A DNA stretch of 50,301 nucleotides from Gammaproteobacteria bacterium (lineage in GTDB: Bacteria > Pseudomonadota > Gammaproteobacteria > Nitrosococcales > Methylophagaceae): contig JACUUH010000013.1 of the NCBI GenBank assembly GCA_014859375.1, positions 1 through 50,301 on the forward strand, in the 5' to 3' direction. Under the pieces are notes generated by a model. The model was not told the DNA's origin. It made no database searches and was given only the letters and a program-made list of their open reading frames with translations. Below are positions 43,057 through 50,301 of the stretch, in pieces. Positions within the stretch are counted from its first letter, which is position 1. Each line of letters starts with the position of its first letter. A program made the translations under genes and the position numbers.

Positions 43057-45130
43057 ATGTTAGTCGATAATTAGGCAAATGCTGCAATAACTGTTTGCCA
43101 TAGGCTTTAGTTAACAAACGCCGATCTAAAATCGTAATGCGGCCTGAATCCGTTTCTTTTCGAAGCAATCGTCCACATGCTTGAATTAAACGAATACTGA
43201 CAGCAGGCAATGATAAGGCGATAAACGGTTGGCCACCTGATTTGATGACCCATTCTTGTTTTGCTTGTTCAATCGGGCGGGTAAATACTGGAAATGGCAG
43301 TTTGGTGATCACCACATGGCTACATAAATTACCCGGTAAATCGACACCTTCAGCAAAGCGATCCATACCAAAGATAATGCTACCCTTACCCTGCTCGATT
43401 CGTTTGATATGTGCTTGAACCATGTTCCTGGGTGATAGCTTATTGCCTTGTAATAACACCAGATCAGTCAAATTCTGTGGCAGTTTTTTATATACTGTAT
43501 CCATCACTTGTTTAGATGTGAATAATACTAAGGTAGCTTCTTCAACATTAATTATGTGTATTAGTTGGTTTACAATTTCTTGCTGCCAATCAGCAAAATT
43601 ATCATTCGGCAATGCCGTCATATTGGGCAAATGCAAACTGGCTTGTTGGTGATAATTAAATGGCGATTTAACGGCTAAAAAATGTTTCTCACTAAAGTGT
43701 TTTAAACCACAATCACTTCTAAAACGCTGAAACAAACCCATACCGCGTAATGTCGCTGAGGTTAACACCGCAGCATACGCCCTATTCCATAATGTTTTTT
43801 CAAGAAAATAAGCCGCTGTCATCGGGCCGGCATTAACAACCAATGTCGTAGACTTGCCGAACTGTTGATACGATAACCAACGCACGTTCGGCGGAAAGTC
43901 GGGCTTATCTTCATCTAAAAATAAGCCCATAAAATCAATTAAATAGCCAAAAATATTTTGCACTGTGCCAACTTGTGGCAATAACACTTCGGCAATTTTG
44001 TTGGTGATCTCTTTGGTTTCTAAGGCGTCTTTTATCCACTTGGCAAACAAGGCATAGTGTTTATAAATGGTATTAGCGCGTTGAAATAAGCCTTGGCAAG
44101 GAACCAGCATCGCTTGCACTAAGGGACTTTGCCAATAAATGCGTGGCTCACTGATCTTGCCTGCTACTAAGTCTTTGACGACATCATGACTTTGCAACAG
44201 CGTTTCCAGTTGGCCTAACAAGGTAATAACTGCTGGCAGATCACGTCTAAGTTCTTTCAACATAAAACCAAAATCATGCTGTCTAAATGACAATGCCTGC
44301 GGTATTTTTTTCAACACACTATCGGCTGCTTCAGTTGTTTGATAAAGTTGGGCAAAATTAAGTGCTTTGGCGGCATGATCCAAGGCTTTTTGTGGCAAAT
44401 TATGGGCTTCGTCAAACACAAATAAAATCTCTTCAGGATTAGGTAGCACCAAACCACCACCCAAATCAGCATCACTTAACACCAAGTCATGATTCGCTAT
44501 CACCACATTCGCGGTCATCATATCGCGTCGCACCAGATAATAAGGACAACGTAGATATTGCGAACAACTCTTGCCGGCACATCCTTCTGAATCTGTTGAT
44601 ATCTGATGCCAAAGAGCAGGTTCAATCGCATCACTGCGGCTATCGCGATCCCCATCCCACTGTTGTTTATCCCATTGTTCAAATACGCGTTTTGCCGCTG
44701 TGTGTTGTTTGGCTTGTTGATATTTTTGATCGACATCAAACGACAAATCTTGTTGAATCGGTGATTCAACCAACGATATCAATTTACTAGGACAAAGATA
44801 GCGTCTACGTCCTTTTGCCTGAACGACTTTGAGGTCTTTACCTGTGGCTTTAGCAAAATGTGGCACATCTTTTTGCAATAACTGTTGTTGAAGATTGACG
44901 GTTGCAGTGCTGATCACCAAGATCTTTTTATTATCAAGTGCCGCATCAATCGCACCCGCTAAATAGGCCAAGGTTTTACCTACGCCAGTGGGCGCTTCAA
45001 CCACAGCAACACGTTGATGTTCACCCTGCTTCAATGTGTCGGCGATAAACTGACTCATCTCGACCTGTTGTGGACGAGATTTAAAATCAGGTGTTGCCTG
45101 CTCAATATTGGCGAAAAGGGTTTTTATCAC
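43055..45130 (-). CDS. dinG: DinG/YoaA-family ATP-dependent DNA helicase
   Basis: This 691-residue XPD-like helicase has Walker A 'EAPTGVGKTLAYL' near 45, motif 'STATVNLQQQLL' near 75, an Fe-S cysteine set ('RYLCPSK', 'GCAGKSCSQYLRCPYY') between about 112 and 205, the DEAH box 'FVFDEAHNLP' near 240, and late motifs 'IFGMDRFAEGVDLPG' and 'QACGRLLRKETDSG'. The Fe-S site and length match DinG, which unwinds D-loops and R-loops 5' to 3' and may resolve transcription-replication conflicts. Start ATG 45130; a GTG is also possible a few codons in. It stands alone, and its upstream region overlaps the repeat-bearing gap. Confidence 0.92.
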   Translation of the reverse strand: MIKTLFANIEQATPDFKSRPQQVEMSQFIADTLKQGEHQRVAVVEAPTGVGKTLAYLAGAIDAALDNKKILVISTATVNLQQQLLQKDVPHFAKATGKDLKVVQAKGRRRYLCPSKLISLVESPIQQDLSFDVDQKYQQAKQHTAAKRVFEQWDKQQWDGDRDSRSDAIEPALWHQISTDSEGCAGKSCSQYLRCPYYLVRRDMMTANVVIANHDLVLSDADLGGGLVLPNPEEILFVFDEAHNLPQKALDHAAKALNFAQLYQTTEAADSVLKKIPQALSFRQHDFGFMLKELRRDLPAVITLLGQLETLLQSHDVVKDLVAGKISEPRIYWQSPLVQAMLVPCQGLFQRANTIYKHYALFAKWIKDALETKEITNKIAEVLLPQVGTVQNIFGYLIDFMGLFLDEDKPDFPPNVRWLSYQQFGKSTTLVVNAGPMTAAYFLEKTLWNRAYAAVLTSATLRGMGLFQRFRSDCGLKHFSEKHFLAVKSPFNYHQQASLHLPNMTALPNDNFADWQQEIVNQLIHIINVEEATLVLFTSKQVMDTVYKKLPQNLTDLVLLQGNKLSPRNMVQAHIKRIEQGKGSIIFGMDRFAEGVDLPGNLCSHVVITKLPFPVFTRPIEQAKQEWVIKSGGQPFIALSLPAVSIRLIQACGRLLRKETDSGRITILDRRLLTKAYGKQLLQHLPNYRLT

Positions 45131-45404
45131 ACTATTTACCTGAGTTCAGGGTAAGAAAAACACGGTGTCTTCCCCCTGAAAAATAGAGATTGCTACACAT
45201 AGTGGCTATTTGTACGGTCGATGGTCTCCCGCATTCGCGCGGATGACAAAAGATGATTTTCTATAGACTGATCAGTCATGAGTATATCTGGCTATCAGGA
45301 AAAAATGAATTACGTTTCATTAACAAATAAGCTAAAAATGTAAAGGAATGGTCATTTAGGCATGATAAGCTTAGTCTTTGAATGTAAAGCATAAAGGATA
45401 ATTC
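45131..45404. repeat. Gap between dinG and xfp with a degenerate repeat (45221-45265)
   Basis: This gap holds divergent promoters. CCGCATTCGCGCGGATGAC (45229-45247), then AAAAGATGATTTTCTA, resembles the repeat at 29452-29545. AAAGGA at 45392-45397 is the probable xfp ribosome binding site. No gene is seen. Confidence 0.45.
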
Positions 45405-47798
45405 ATGTCTGCTAGCAACACCGTTAACCCATTATCACAAGTTGAAATCAATCAACTACATGCCTTTTGGCGAGCGTGTAACTATTTATCAGCGGGTATG
45501 ATTTATTTGCAAGATAACCCATTGCTTCGACAGCCGCTCAAACCTGAACACATTAAAAACCGTTTATTGGGACATTGGGGATCAAGTCCTGGTTTAAGTT
45601 TTACTTACATACACATGAATCGTTTAATCAGAAAGTATGACTTAAATGCGATTTTTTTGACTGGTCCTGGGCATGGTGCTCCTGGTGTATTAAGCCCGGT
45701 TTATTTAGAAGGTACCTATTCCGAAATCTATCCACTTAAAAGTGAAGATACGGATGGTATGCTTCATTTCTTCAAGGATTTTTCATTTCCGGGTGGAATA
45801 GGCAGCCATTGCACACCAGAAACACCAGGTTCAATTCATGAGGGTGGTGAATTAGGTTATAGCGTATCACATGCTTTTGGTGCTGCATTTGATAACCCTG
45901 ATCTGATTGTGACCGTAGTTGTTGGTGATGGTGAAGCTGAAACGGGTCCGCTGGCTACATCATGGCATTCCAATAAATATCTTAATCCAGTTCGAGATGG
46001 TGCGGTATTGCCAATATTGCATCTCAATGGCTACAAAATTAACAACCCAACCTTGTTATCTCGTATTTCACATGACGAGTTGGAAAGTTTATTTAAAGGT
46101 TATGGTTGGAAGCCGTATTTTGTTGAAGGTTCAGATCCAAAAGACATGCATCAAAAAATGGCAATGGTCATGGAAACCTGTGTCTTGGAAATTAAGCACA
46201 TTCAACAACAGGCTAGAACCAGTGATAGTTTTGAACGCCCACGTTGGCCAATGATAGTATTACGCAGCCCTAAAGGTTGGACTGGTCCAGACTATGTCGA
46301 TGGTCATAAAGTTGAAGGTTTTTGGCGCGCCCATCAAGTGCCGTTGGCAGGGGTGAAAGAAAATCCCGAACATTTAAAACAACTGGAAAATTGGTTGCGT
46401 AGTTATCGGCCTGATGAATTGTTTGACGATAACGGTCGTTTAATGCCTGAGTTAAAAGCACTTGCACCGATAGGTGCCAACAGAATGAGTGCAAATTTAC
46501 ATGCAAATGGTGGTTTAATTCGTAAGGCATTAAAAATGCCAGATTTTCATAATTATGCGGTTAAATTTAGCCATCCTGGCACTGAACAAGTTGAAAACAC
46601 TCGGCCATTAGGTCAGTTTCTACGTGATGTGATGAAACTTAATTCAACAAATTTTCGAGTGTTTAGCCCTGATGAAAATAGCTCGAATAAACTGGATGAT
46701 ATCTATCAGGTATCAAAAAAATTATGGTTAGCGGATTATTTGCCAGAAGATGCTGATGGTGGCGAGTTATCCCGTGAAGGTCGCGTACTAGAGATGTTAT
46801 CGGAACATACTTTAGAAGGTTGGCTAGAGGGCTATTTATTAACGGGTCGGCATGGTTTCTTTTCTACCTATGAAGCCTTTGTTCATGTCATTGATTCCAT
46901 GTTTAATCAACATGCTAAATGGTTAGACATAAGCCGTCATGTTTCTTGGCGCGCACCGATTTCCTCGCTTAATTTATTGATTACATCGACGGTATGGCGA
47001 CAAGATCACAACGGCTTTACGCATCAAGATCCAGGCTTTTTGGATATCGTTGTCAATAAAAGCCCAAGCGTCTGCCGTATTTATTTGCCACCTGATGTTA
47101 ATACGCTGTTATCGGTAGCTAATCACTGTTTACAAGCCGAAGACTACATCAATGTTATCGTCGCTGATAAGCAAAAACATTTCCAATACTTGTCTATGGA
47201 TGAGGCTATTATCCATTGCACTAAAGGCTTGGGGATTTGGCAATGGGCAAGTTCCGATCAAGGTGCAGAACCCGATCTGGTCATGGTTGGCTGTGGTGAC
47301 GTGCCAACACAAGAAAGTCTGGCTGCAATATGTTTGCTAAATGACTATTTTCCAGAGTTAAAAATACGATTTATCAATGTGGTCGATTTGTTTAAATTAA
47401 TGCCAGAAGAAGAGCACCCTCATGGCTTATCTAATACAGATTTTGATAGTTTATTTACCAAAAACAAACCGGTTATCTTTAATTTTCATGGTTATCCCTG
47501 GTTGATTCACCGCCTAGCCTATCGTCGAACTAATCATAAAAACTTCCATGTCAGAGGTTACAAAGAAAAAGGCAATATCAATACCCCGTTTGAACTTGCG
47601 ATTCGAAATGAAGTAGACCGGTTCAGCTTGGCAATTGATGTGATTGATCGGATTGAATCATTACAACAAATTGGGGCGCATGTGAAACAAACATTACGTG
47701 ATAGGCAGATTGAATGTAGCCAATATGCCTACCAACATGGTGTTGATAAACCTGAGATTGCCAATTGGACTTGGCCTTGGCAAGATAACATTAAGTAA
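45405..47798 (+). CDS. xfp: Phosphoketolase (xylulose 5-phosphate/fructose 6-phosphate)
   Basis: This 797-residue thiamine-diphosphate enzyme carries '[24 protein letters not shown]' near residue 85, '[22 protein letters not shown]' (TPP motif) near 175, '[12 protein letters not shown]' and '[21 protein letters not shown]'. It cleaves xylulose 5-phosphate (and in many members fructose 6-phosphate) with phosphate to acetyl phosphate plus an aldose phosphate. Start ATG 45405 is preceded by AAAGGA. Acetate kinase starts 20 bp downstream, forming the ATP-yielding second step. Specificity for Xu5P alone or both sugars cannot be read from sequence. Confidence 0.95.
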   Translation: MSASNTVNPLSQVEINQLHAFWRACNYLSAGMIYLQDNPLLRQPLKPEHIKNRLLGHWGSSPGLSFTYIHMNRLIRKYDLNAIFLTGPGHGAPGVLSPVYLEGTYSEIYPLKSEDTDGMLHFFKDFSFPGGIGSHCTPETPGSIHEGGELGYSVSHAFGAAFDNPDLIVTVVVGDGEAETGPLATSWHSNKYLNPVRDGAVLPILHLNGYKINNPTLLSRISHDELESLFKGYGWKPYFVEGSDPKDMHQKMAMVMETCVLEIKHIQQQARTSDSFERPRWPMIVLRSPKGWTGPDYVDGHKVEGFWRAHQVPLAGVKENPEHLKQLENWLRSYRPDELFDDNGRLMPELKALAPIGANRMSANLHANGGLIRKALKMPDFHNYAVKFSHPGTEQVENTRPLGQFLRDVMKLNSTNFRVFSPDENSSNKLDDIYQVSKKLWLADYLPEDADGGELSREGRVLEMLSEHTLEGWLEGYLLTGRHGFFSTYEAFVHVIDSMFNQHAKWLDISRHVSWRAPISSLNLLITSTVWRQDHNGFTHQDPGFLDIVVNKSPSVCRIYLPPDVNTLLSVANHCLQAEDYINVIVADKQKHFQYLSMDEAIIHCTKGLGIWQWASSDQGAEPDLVMVGCGDVPTQESLAAICLLNDYFPELKIRFINVVDLFKLMPEEEHPHGLSNTDFDSLFTKNKPVIFNFHGYPWLIHRLAYRRTNHKNFHVRGYKEKGNINTPFELAIRNEVDRFSLAIDVIDRIESLQQIGAHVKQTLRDRQIECSQYAYQHGVDKPEIANWTWPWQDNIK

Positions 47799-47818
47799 TC
47801 ATACGAGTACAAACAGTA

Positions 47819-49063
47819 ATGAATGATGAGGCTAAGTCAGAACAACTCATTTTAGTAGTTAATACAGGTAGCTCATCGATCAAATATAGCTTATTCCATT
47901 TGCCTGAGGAATCCTTAGTCATCCATGGTGAAATCAGTGGCTTAGCGTCTGAACATAAAAAACATTGCATTCATTTGTATGATTCAGATCGGCCAACAAT
48001 GGTGGTTGAGGATGACCATGTAGAATTTGACACGCATGAGCAAGGAATTCGTGCCGTTATTGATGTGTTGTCACGATTTAATCAATCAGTGAGACCACTA
48101 TCATTATCAGCAATCAGTCATCGATTTGTTCATGGAGGGGACACATTTATTGCGCCAGTATTGGTTGATAAATATGTCGTCCAGCAATTAAAACAACTAA
48201 CCCATCTTGCGCCCTTGCATAATCCGAGTAATTTATTAGGGATTACATTGTGTCACCATCTTTTGCCAGAGATCCCACAAGTTGTAGTGTTTGATACCGC
48301 ATTTCATCAAACCTTACCGGACTATGCTTATCGATATGCAATTCCACAAGCATGGTATCTAGACCATAAAATACGTCGATACGGCTTTCATGGCTTGTCA
48401 CACAGCTATGTAGCACAACAAGCTGCCGATTTAATGGATCGGCCTCTTGAATCATTGAACATAATTAGTTTGCATTTGGGTAATGGTGCAAGTATCTGTG
48501 CCATAAAGCAGGGACAAAGCATTGATACTTCAATGGGCTTTACCCCGTTAGAAGGCTTGGTGATGGGCAGTCGCAGTGGTGATATAGACCCTTCTATTCC
48601 ACTCTATATTCAACAAAAATATGGGCTCACAAACGAACACATTGAGCATAGTTTGAACTACGACTCTGGATTAGTGGCCTTAGCTGGAACAAACGATGTT
48701 CAAGCGCTACTCGAACGCGAACAAGCTGGTGATCACAATGCTAGGCTAGCATTAGCTATTTATATCTATCGGATTCGTAAATATATTGGCGCTTATCTGG
48801 TCGCGTTGGGCCAGGTTGATGCCATTATTTTTACAGCAGGAATCGGAGAAAATTCTGCTGAAATTCGCACCCGTTGTTGTCAGGACCTTGAGCAGTTTGG
48901 AATCAAGCTGGCTACTGAACGTAATCAACAAATCCTATCTCAAGCAACGATTATTAATGACTCTGATAGTGCAATTAAGATTCTGGTCATACCAACCAAT
49001 GAAGAATTACAAATCGCACATGAAACTAAGTCTTTTTTAGATTCTGCAAATAGAGTGGACTAA
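47819..49063 (+). CDS. ackA: Acetate kinase
   Basis: This 414-residue enzyme has 'LVVNTGSSSIKYSLF' at the start, 'SAISHRFVHGG', 'YGFHGLSHSYVAQQA' near 188, 'SLHLGNGASICAIKQGQS' near 219, and 'IFTAGIGENSAEIR' near 338, all AckA motifs. It turns acetyl phosphate and ADP into acetate and ATP. It is the second gene of an operon with xfp (20-bp spacing). No phosphotransacetylase gene is adjacent, so acetyl phosphate from phosphoketolase is the likely substrate. Confidence 0.96.
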   Translation: MNDEAKSEQLILVVNTGSSSIKYSLFHLPEESLVIHGEISGLASEHKKHCIHLYDSDRPTMVVEDDHVEFDTHEQGIRAVIDVLSRFNQSVRPLSLSAISHRFVHGGDTFIAPVLVDKYVVQQLKQLTHLAPLHNPSNLLGITLCHHLLPEIPQVVVFDTAFHQTLPDYAYRYAIPQAWYLDHKIRRYGFHGLSHSYVAQQAADLMDRPLESLNIISLHLGNGASICAIKQGQSIDTSMGFTPLEGLVMGSRSGDIDPSIPLYIQQKYGLTNEHIEHSLNYDSGLVALAGTNDVQALLEREQAGDHNARLALAIYIYRIRKYIGAYLVALGQVDAIIFTAGIGENSAEIRTRCCQDLEQFGIKLATERNQQILSQATIINDSDSAIKILVIPTNEELQIAHETKSFLDSANRVD

Positions 49064-49258
49064 ATCGAAAGTCATTCGATGATGGTGAAAAATACGTTTT
49101 AATGGGTATGTGAACGATAATTTTGTGACAGGTAGCTCATTTGCCGTTTAATTTCAATATTAGATAATTGAATAGTGATTGAATTGCGCGCATATTTGAA
49201 ATTGATTGAACACTAGATCCTAGTGCTCAGAACAATATCAATATGAAAGGTACTAGCT

Positions 49259-50215
49259 TTGAATGCAGAATATGTAGATGTCATTGCAAAACTTCCATGC
49301 CTGAATCAGGTCATGGTCAAACTATTGGCATTAGACTCGAACGACATACATTATTTTGATAGTGTATATGAATTAGCACATGAAGATCCGTCATTTGCTG
49401 TTCGTATTATGCATCTGGCAAATGTAGCAGATAAAGCGCCTGTTAGTCCTGTAAAAACCTTACGTCAGGCAATACCCCGTATTGGTGTTAGCCATATCCA
49501 AAGCATTGTTTCTACCTATGCATTAGCGGATGCCTTTCAATGTCAAACAAAGTCAGATAGTGATTTATGGATACATTCTGTTATGGTCGCTGTGTTTGCA
49601 AGAACACTCGCTCCTTTTATACATGAATTTATTCTGGATGAAGAAGAGGCCTATCTTTGTGGGCTACTTCACGATATCGGTCGTTTTATCTTCTTTTCTC
49701 AACTCACAGATGCGCCCAAATTGATTGATGAATTTAATTGGGTTGATGGTGAACAGTTATTGATTTCGGAAGAAAAAGTATGTGGTATGGATCACGCTAC
49801 ACTGGGCGGCTATGTATGTGAAAAGTGGCAGTTACCTCAATACATACATAATGTAGTGTCTAAGCACCATGTCTATGAGTATAGCGAAGACAAACAAGCC
49901 GATAAGAAACTTGCAGCTATGCTCAAACTCGTTCAGGTCAGTGATGCCTTAAGCATGTTGATTATGCATAAACCTGAACTGATATCATTATCGGGCAACG
50001 CGTTACATGATGCGTTGATTCCTAAATGCCAACATCCTAGTTGGAGTTCTATGCCTATAGCTGTTGAGATAATTGCCTCTCATCTCACTGAGATATTAGA
50101 ACAAACAAAAAATATTTTACGCGGTATAGAAGGTCTTGATGAAGTTTTAAACCGCGATTATCCCGATTGGTTTGAAGTAGCTGAAGCTGAACAAGATACA
50201 GAGCATGGGAAATGA
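49259..50215 (+). CDS. HDOD-domain signalling protein
   Basis: This 318-residue protein has an HDOD domain at about 10-215: 'LPCLNQVMVKLLAL', 'FAVRIMHLANVAD', 'VKTLRQAIPRIGVSHIQSIV' and 'AYLCGLLHDIGRFIFF', with HD at about 140-141. HDOD proteins regulate c-di-GMP and motility or other responses and lack normal HD phosphohydrolase activity in most cases. The C-terminal 100 residues are not a domain I recognise. The start is TTG 49259 with AAAGG 8 nt ahead; an internal ATG is not better supported. The gap 49064-49258 (195 bp) shows no clear element. A repeat-like sequence follows the gene. Confidence 0.86.
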   Translation: MNAEYVDVIAKLPCLNQVMVKLLALDSNDIHYFDSVYELAHEDPSFAVRIMHLANVADKAPVSPVKTLRQAIPRIGVSHIQSIVSTYALADAFQCQTKSDSDLWIHSVMVAVFARTLAPFIHEFILDEEEAYLCGLLHDIGRFIFFSQLTDAPKLIDEFNWVDGEQLLISEEKVCGMDHATLGGYVCEKWQLPQYIHNVVSKHHVYEYSEDKQADKKLAAMLKLVQVSDALSMLIMHKPELISLSGNALHDALIPKCQHPSWSSMPIAVEIIASHLTEILEQTKNILRGIEGLDEVLNRDYPDWFEVAEAEQDTEHGK

Positions 50216-50225
50216 AGAGAAGTGG

Positions 50226-50252
50226 AGAGGGTCAGGTCTTGAATTTTGCAAA
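50226..50252 (+). repeat. Possible REP/RAYT-type repeat end
   Basis: GGTCAGGTCTTGAATTTTGC (50230-50249), just past the HDOD stop codon, matches a motif I recall from edges of REP-associated tyrosine transposase (RAYT) regions in gammaproteobacteria. No inverted copy or transposase frame is visible before the window ends, so this is a suggestion only. Confidence 0.35.
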
Positions 50253-50301
50253 ACCAATTCTTTAAATATGTCTTGAGTTAAAATAAATTAGCCTTGTTGC
50301 A

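Noticed and set aside
1-50301. tRNA or rRNA genes
   Set aside because: No cloverleaf with TTCGA-type T-loop and CCA end, and no rRNA core sequence, was recognised by eye; a dedicated search was not possible.

Overview
The window looks like chromosomal DNA of a gammaproteobacterium with moderately low G+C. The evidence is a classical pcnB-folK-dNK-panB-panC-panD block, OadGAB, DinG, UbiK, PpnP, YajD and YqhA homologues. A phosphoketolase-acetate kinase pair, an SHP/diheme cytochrome cluster and an AMP-phosphorylase-like/PRPP-synthase-like pair would fit a methylotrophic or sulfur-oxidising lineage (Methylococcales- or Thiotrichales-like). That placement is inference; no rRNA or tRNA gene is present to test it.

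Layout. 1-4137 (minus strand): the front of a type I-E CRISPR-Cas operon (WYL-domain regulator, cas3, start of casA/cse1) running off the left edge, with a 20-bp dyad in front of the regulator. 4242-4467: a probable decayed gene. 4549-9061 (plus): AMP/thymidine phosphorylase-like enzyme, PRPP-synthetase-like enzyme and an ADP-ribosylglycohydrolase with a large unexplained N-terminal part. 9264-10007: dienelactone hydrolase family. 10215-14483 (plus): cytochrome b561, SHP-type cytochrome c, diheme cytochrome c, PepSY protein, two-component system and a BON lipoprotein. 14905-22409 (minus, several units): peroxiredoxin, RBBP9-like hydrolase, a porin / sulfate-binding protein / TOBE protein cluster, an OlsF-like bifunctional acyltransferase, YqhA and PanD. 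22461-26620 (minus): panC, panB, deoxynucleoside kinase, folK and pcnB, joined by 1-4-nt overlaps. 26887-37952: mixed small genes, several dispersed repeats, and three damaged loci (a CRP-like regulator without its DNA-binding domain, a duplicated BON gene tail, and a GGDEF/EAL gene with an in-frame stop). 38244-41498: oadGAB sodium-pumping decarboxylase. 41553-43004: small genes. 43055-45130: dinG (minus). 45405-49063: xfp-ackA. 49259-50215: HDOD protein.

How genes work together. The pan genes form most of pantothenate synthesis. OadGAB would couple oxaloacetate decarboxylation to Na+ export. Xfp plus AckA would turn sugar phosphates into acetyl phosphate and then acetate plus ATP. The cytochrome cluster matches the known SHP-DHC-cytochrome b arrangement, here with its own PepSY/two-component genes. 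The phosphorylase/PRPP-synthase/ADP-ribosylglycohydrolase neighbourhood may form a nucleotide or ADP-ribose salvage route.

Most unusual items: a diheme cytochrome c whose signal peptide can only be translated from a non-canonical ATC or ATT start; a 241-bp MITE-like element with perfect 24-bp terminal inverted repeats and a 50-nt-arm internal hairpin, which supplies the stop codon of the esterase gene and has partial copies elsewhere; a 205-bp doubly palindromic element in front of a LEA-type lipid-trafficking-like protein; and a CRP-family gene cut off next to a stray copy of the 3' end of the BON gene. No CRISPR array, tRNA or rRNA is visible.
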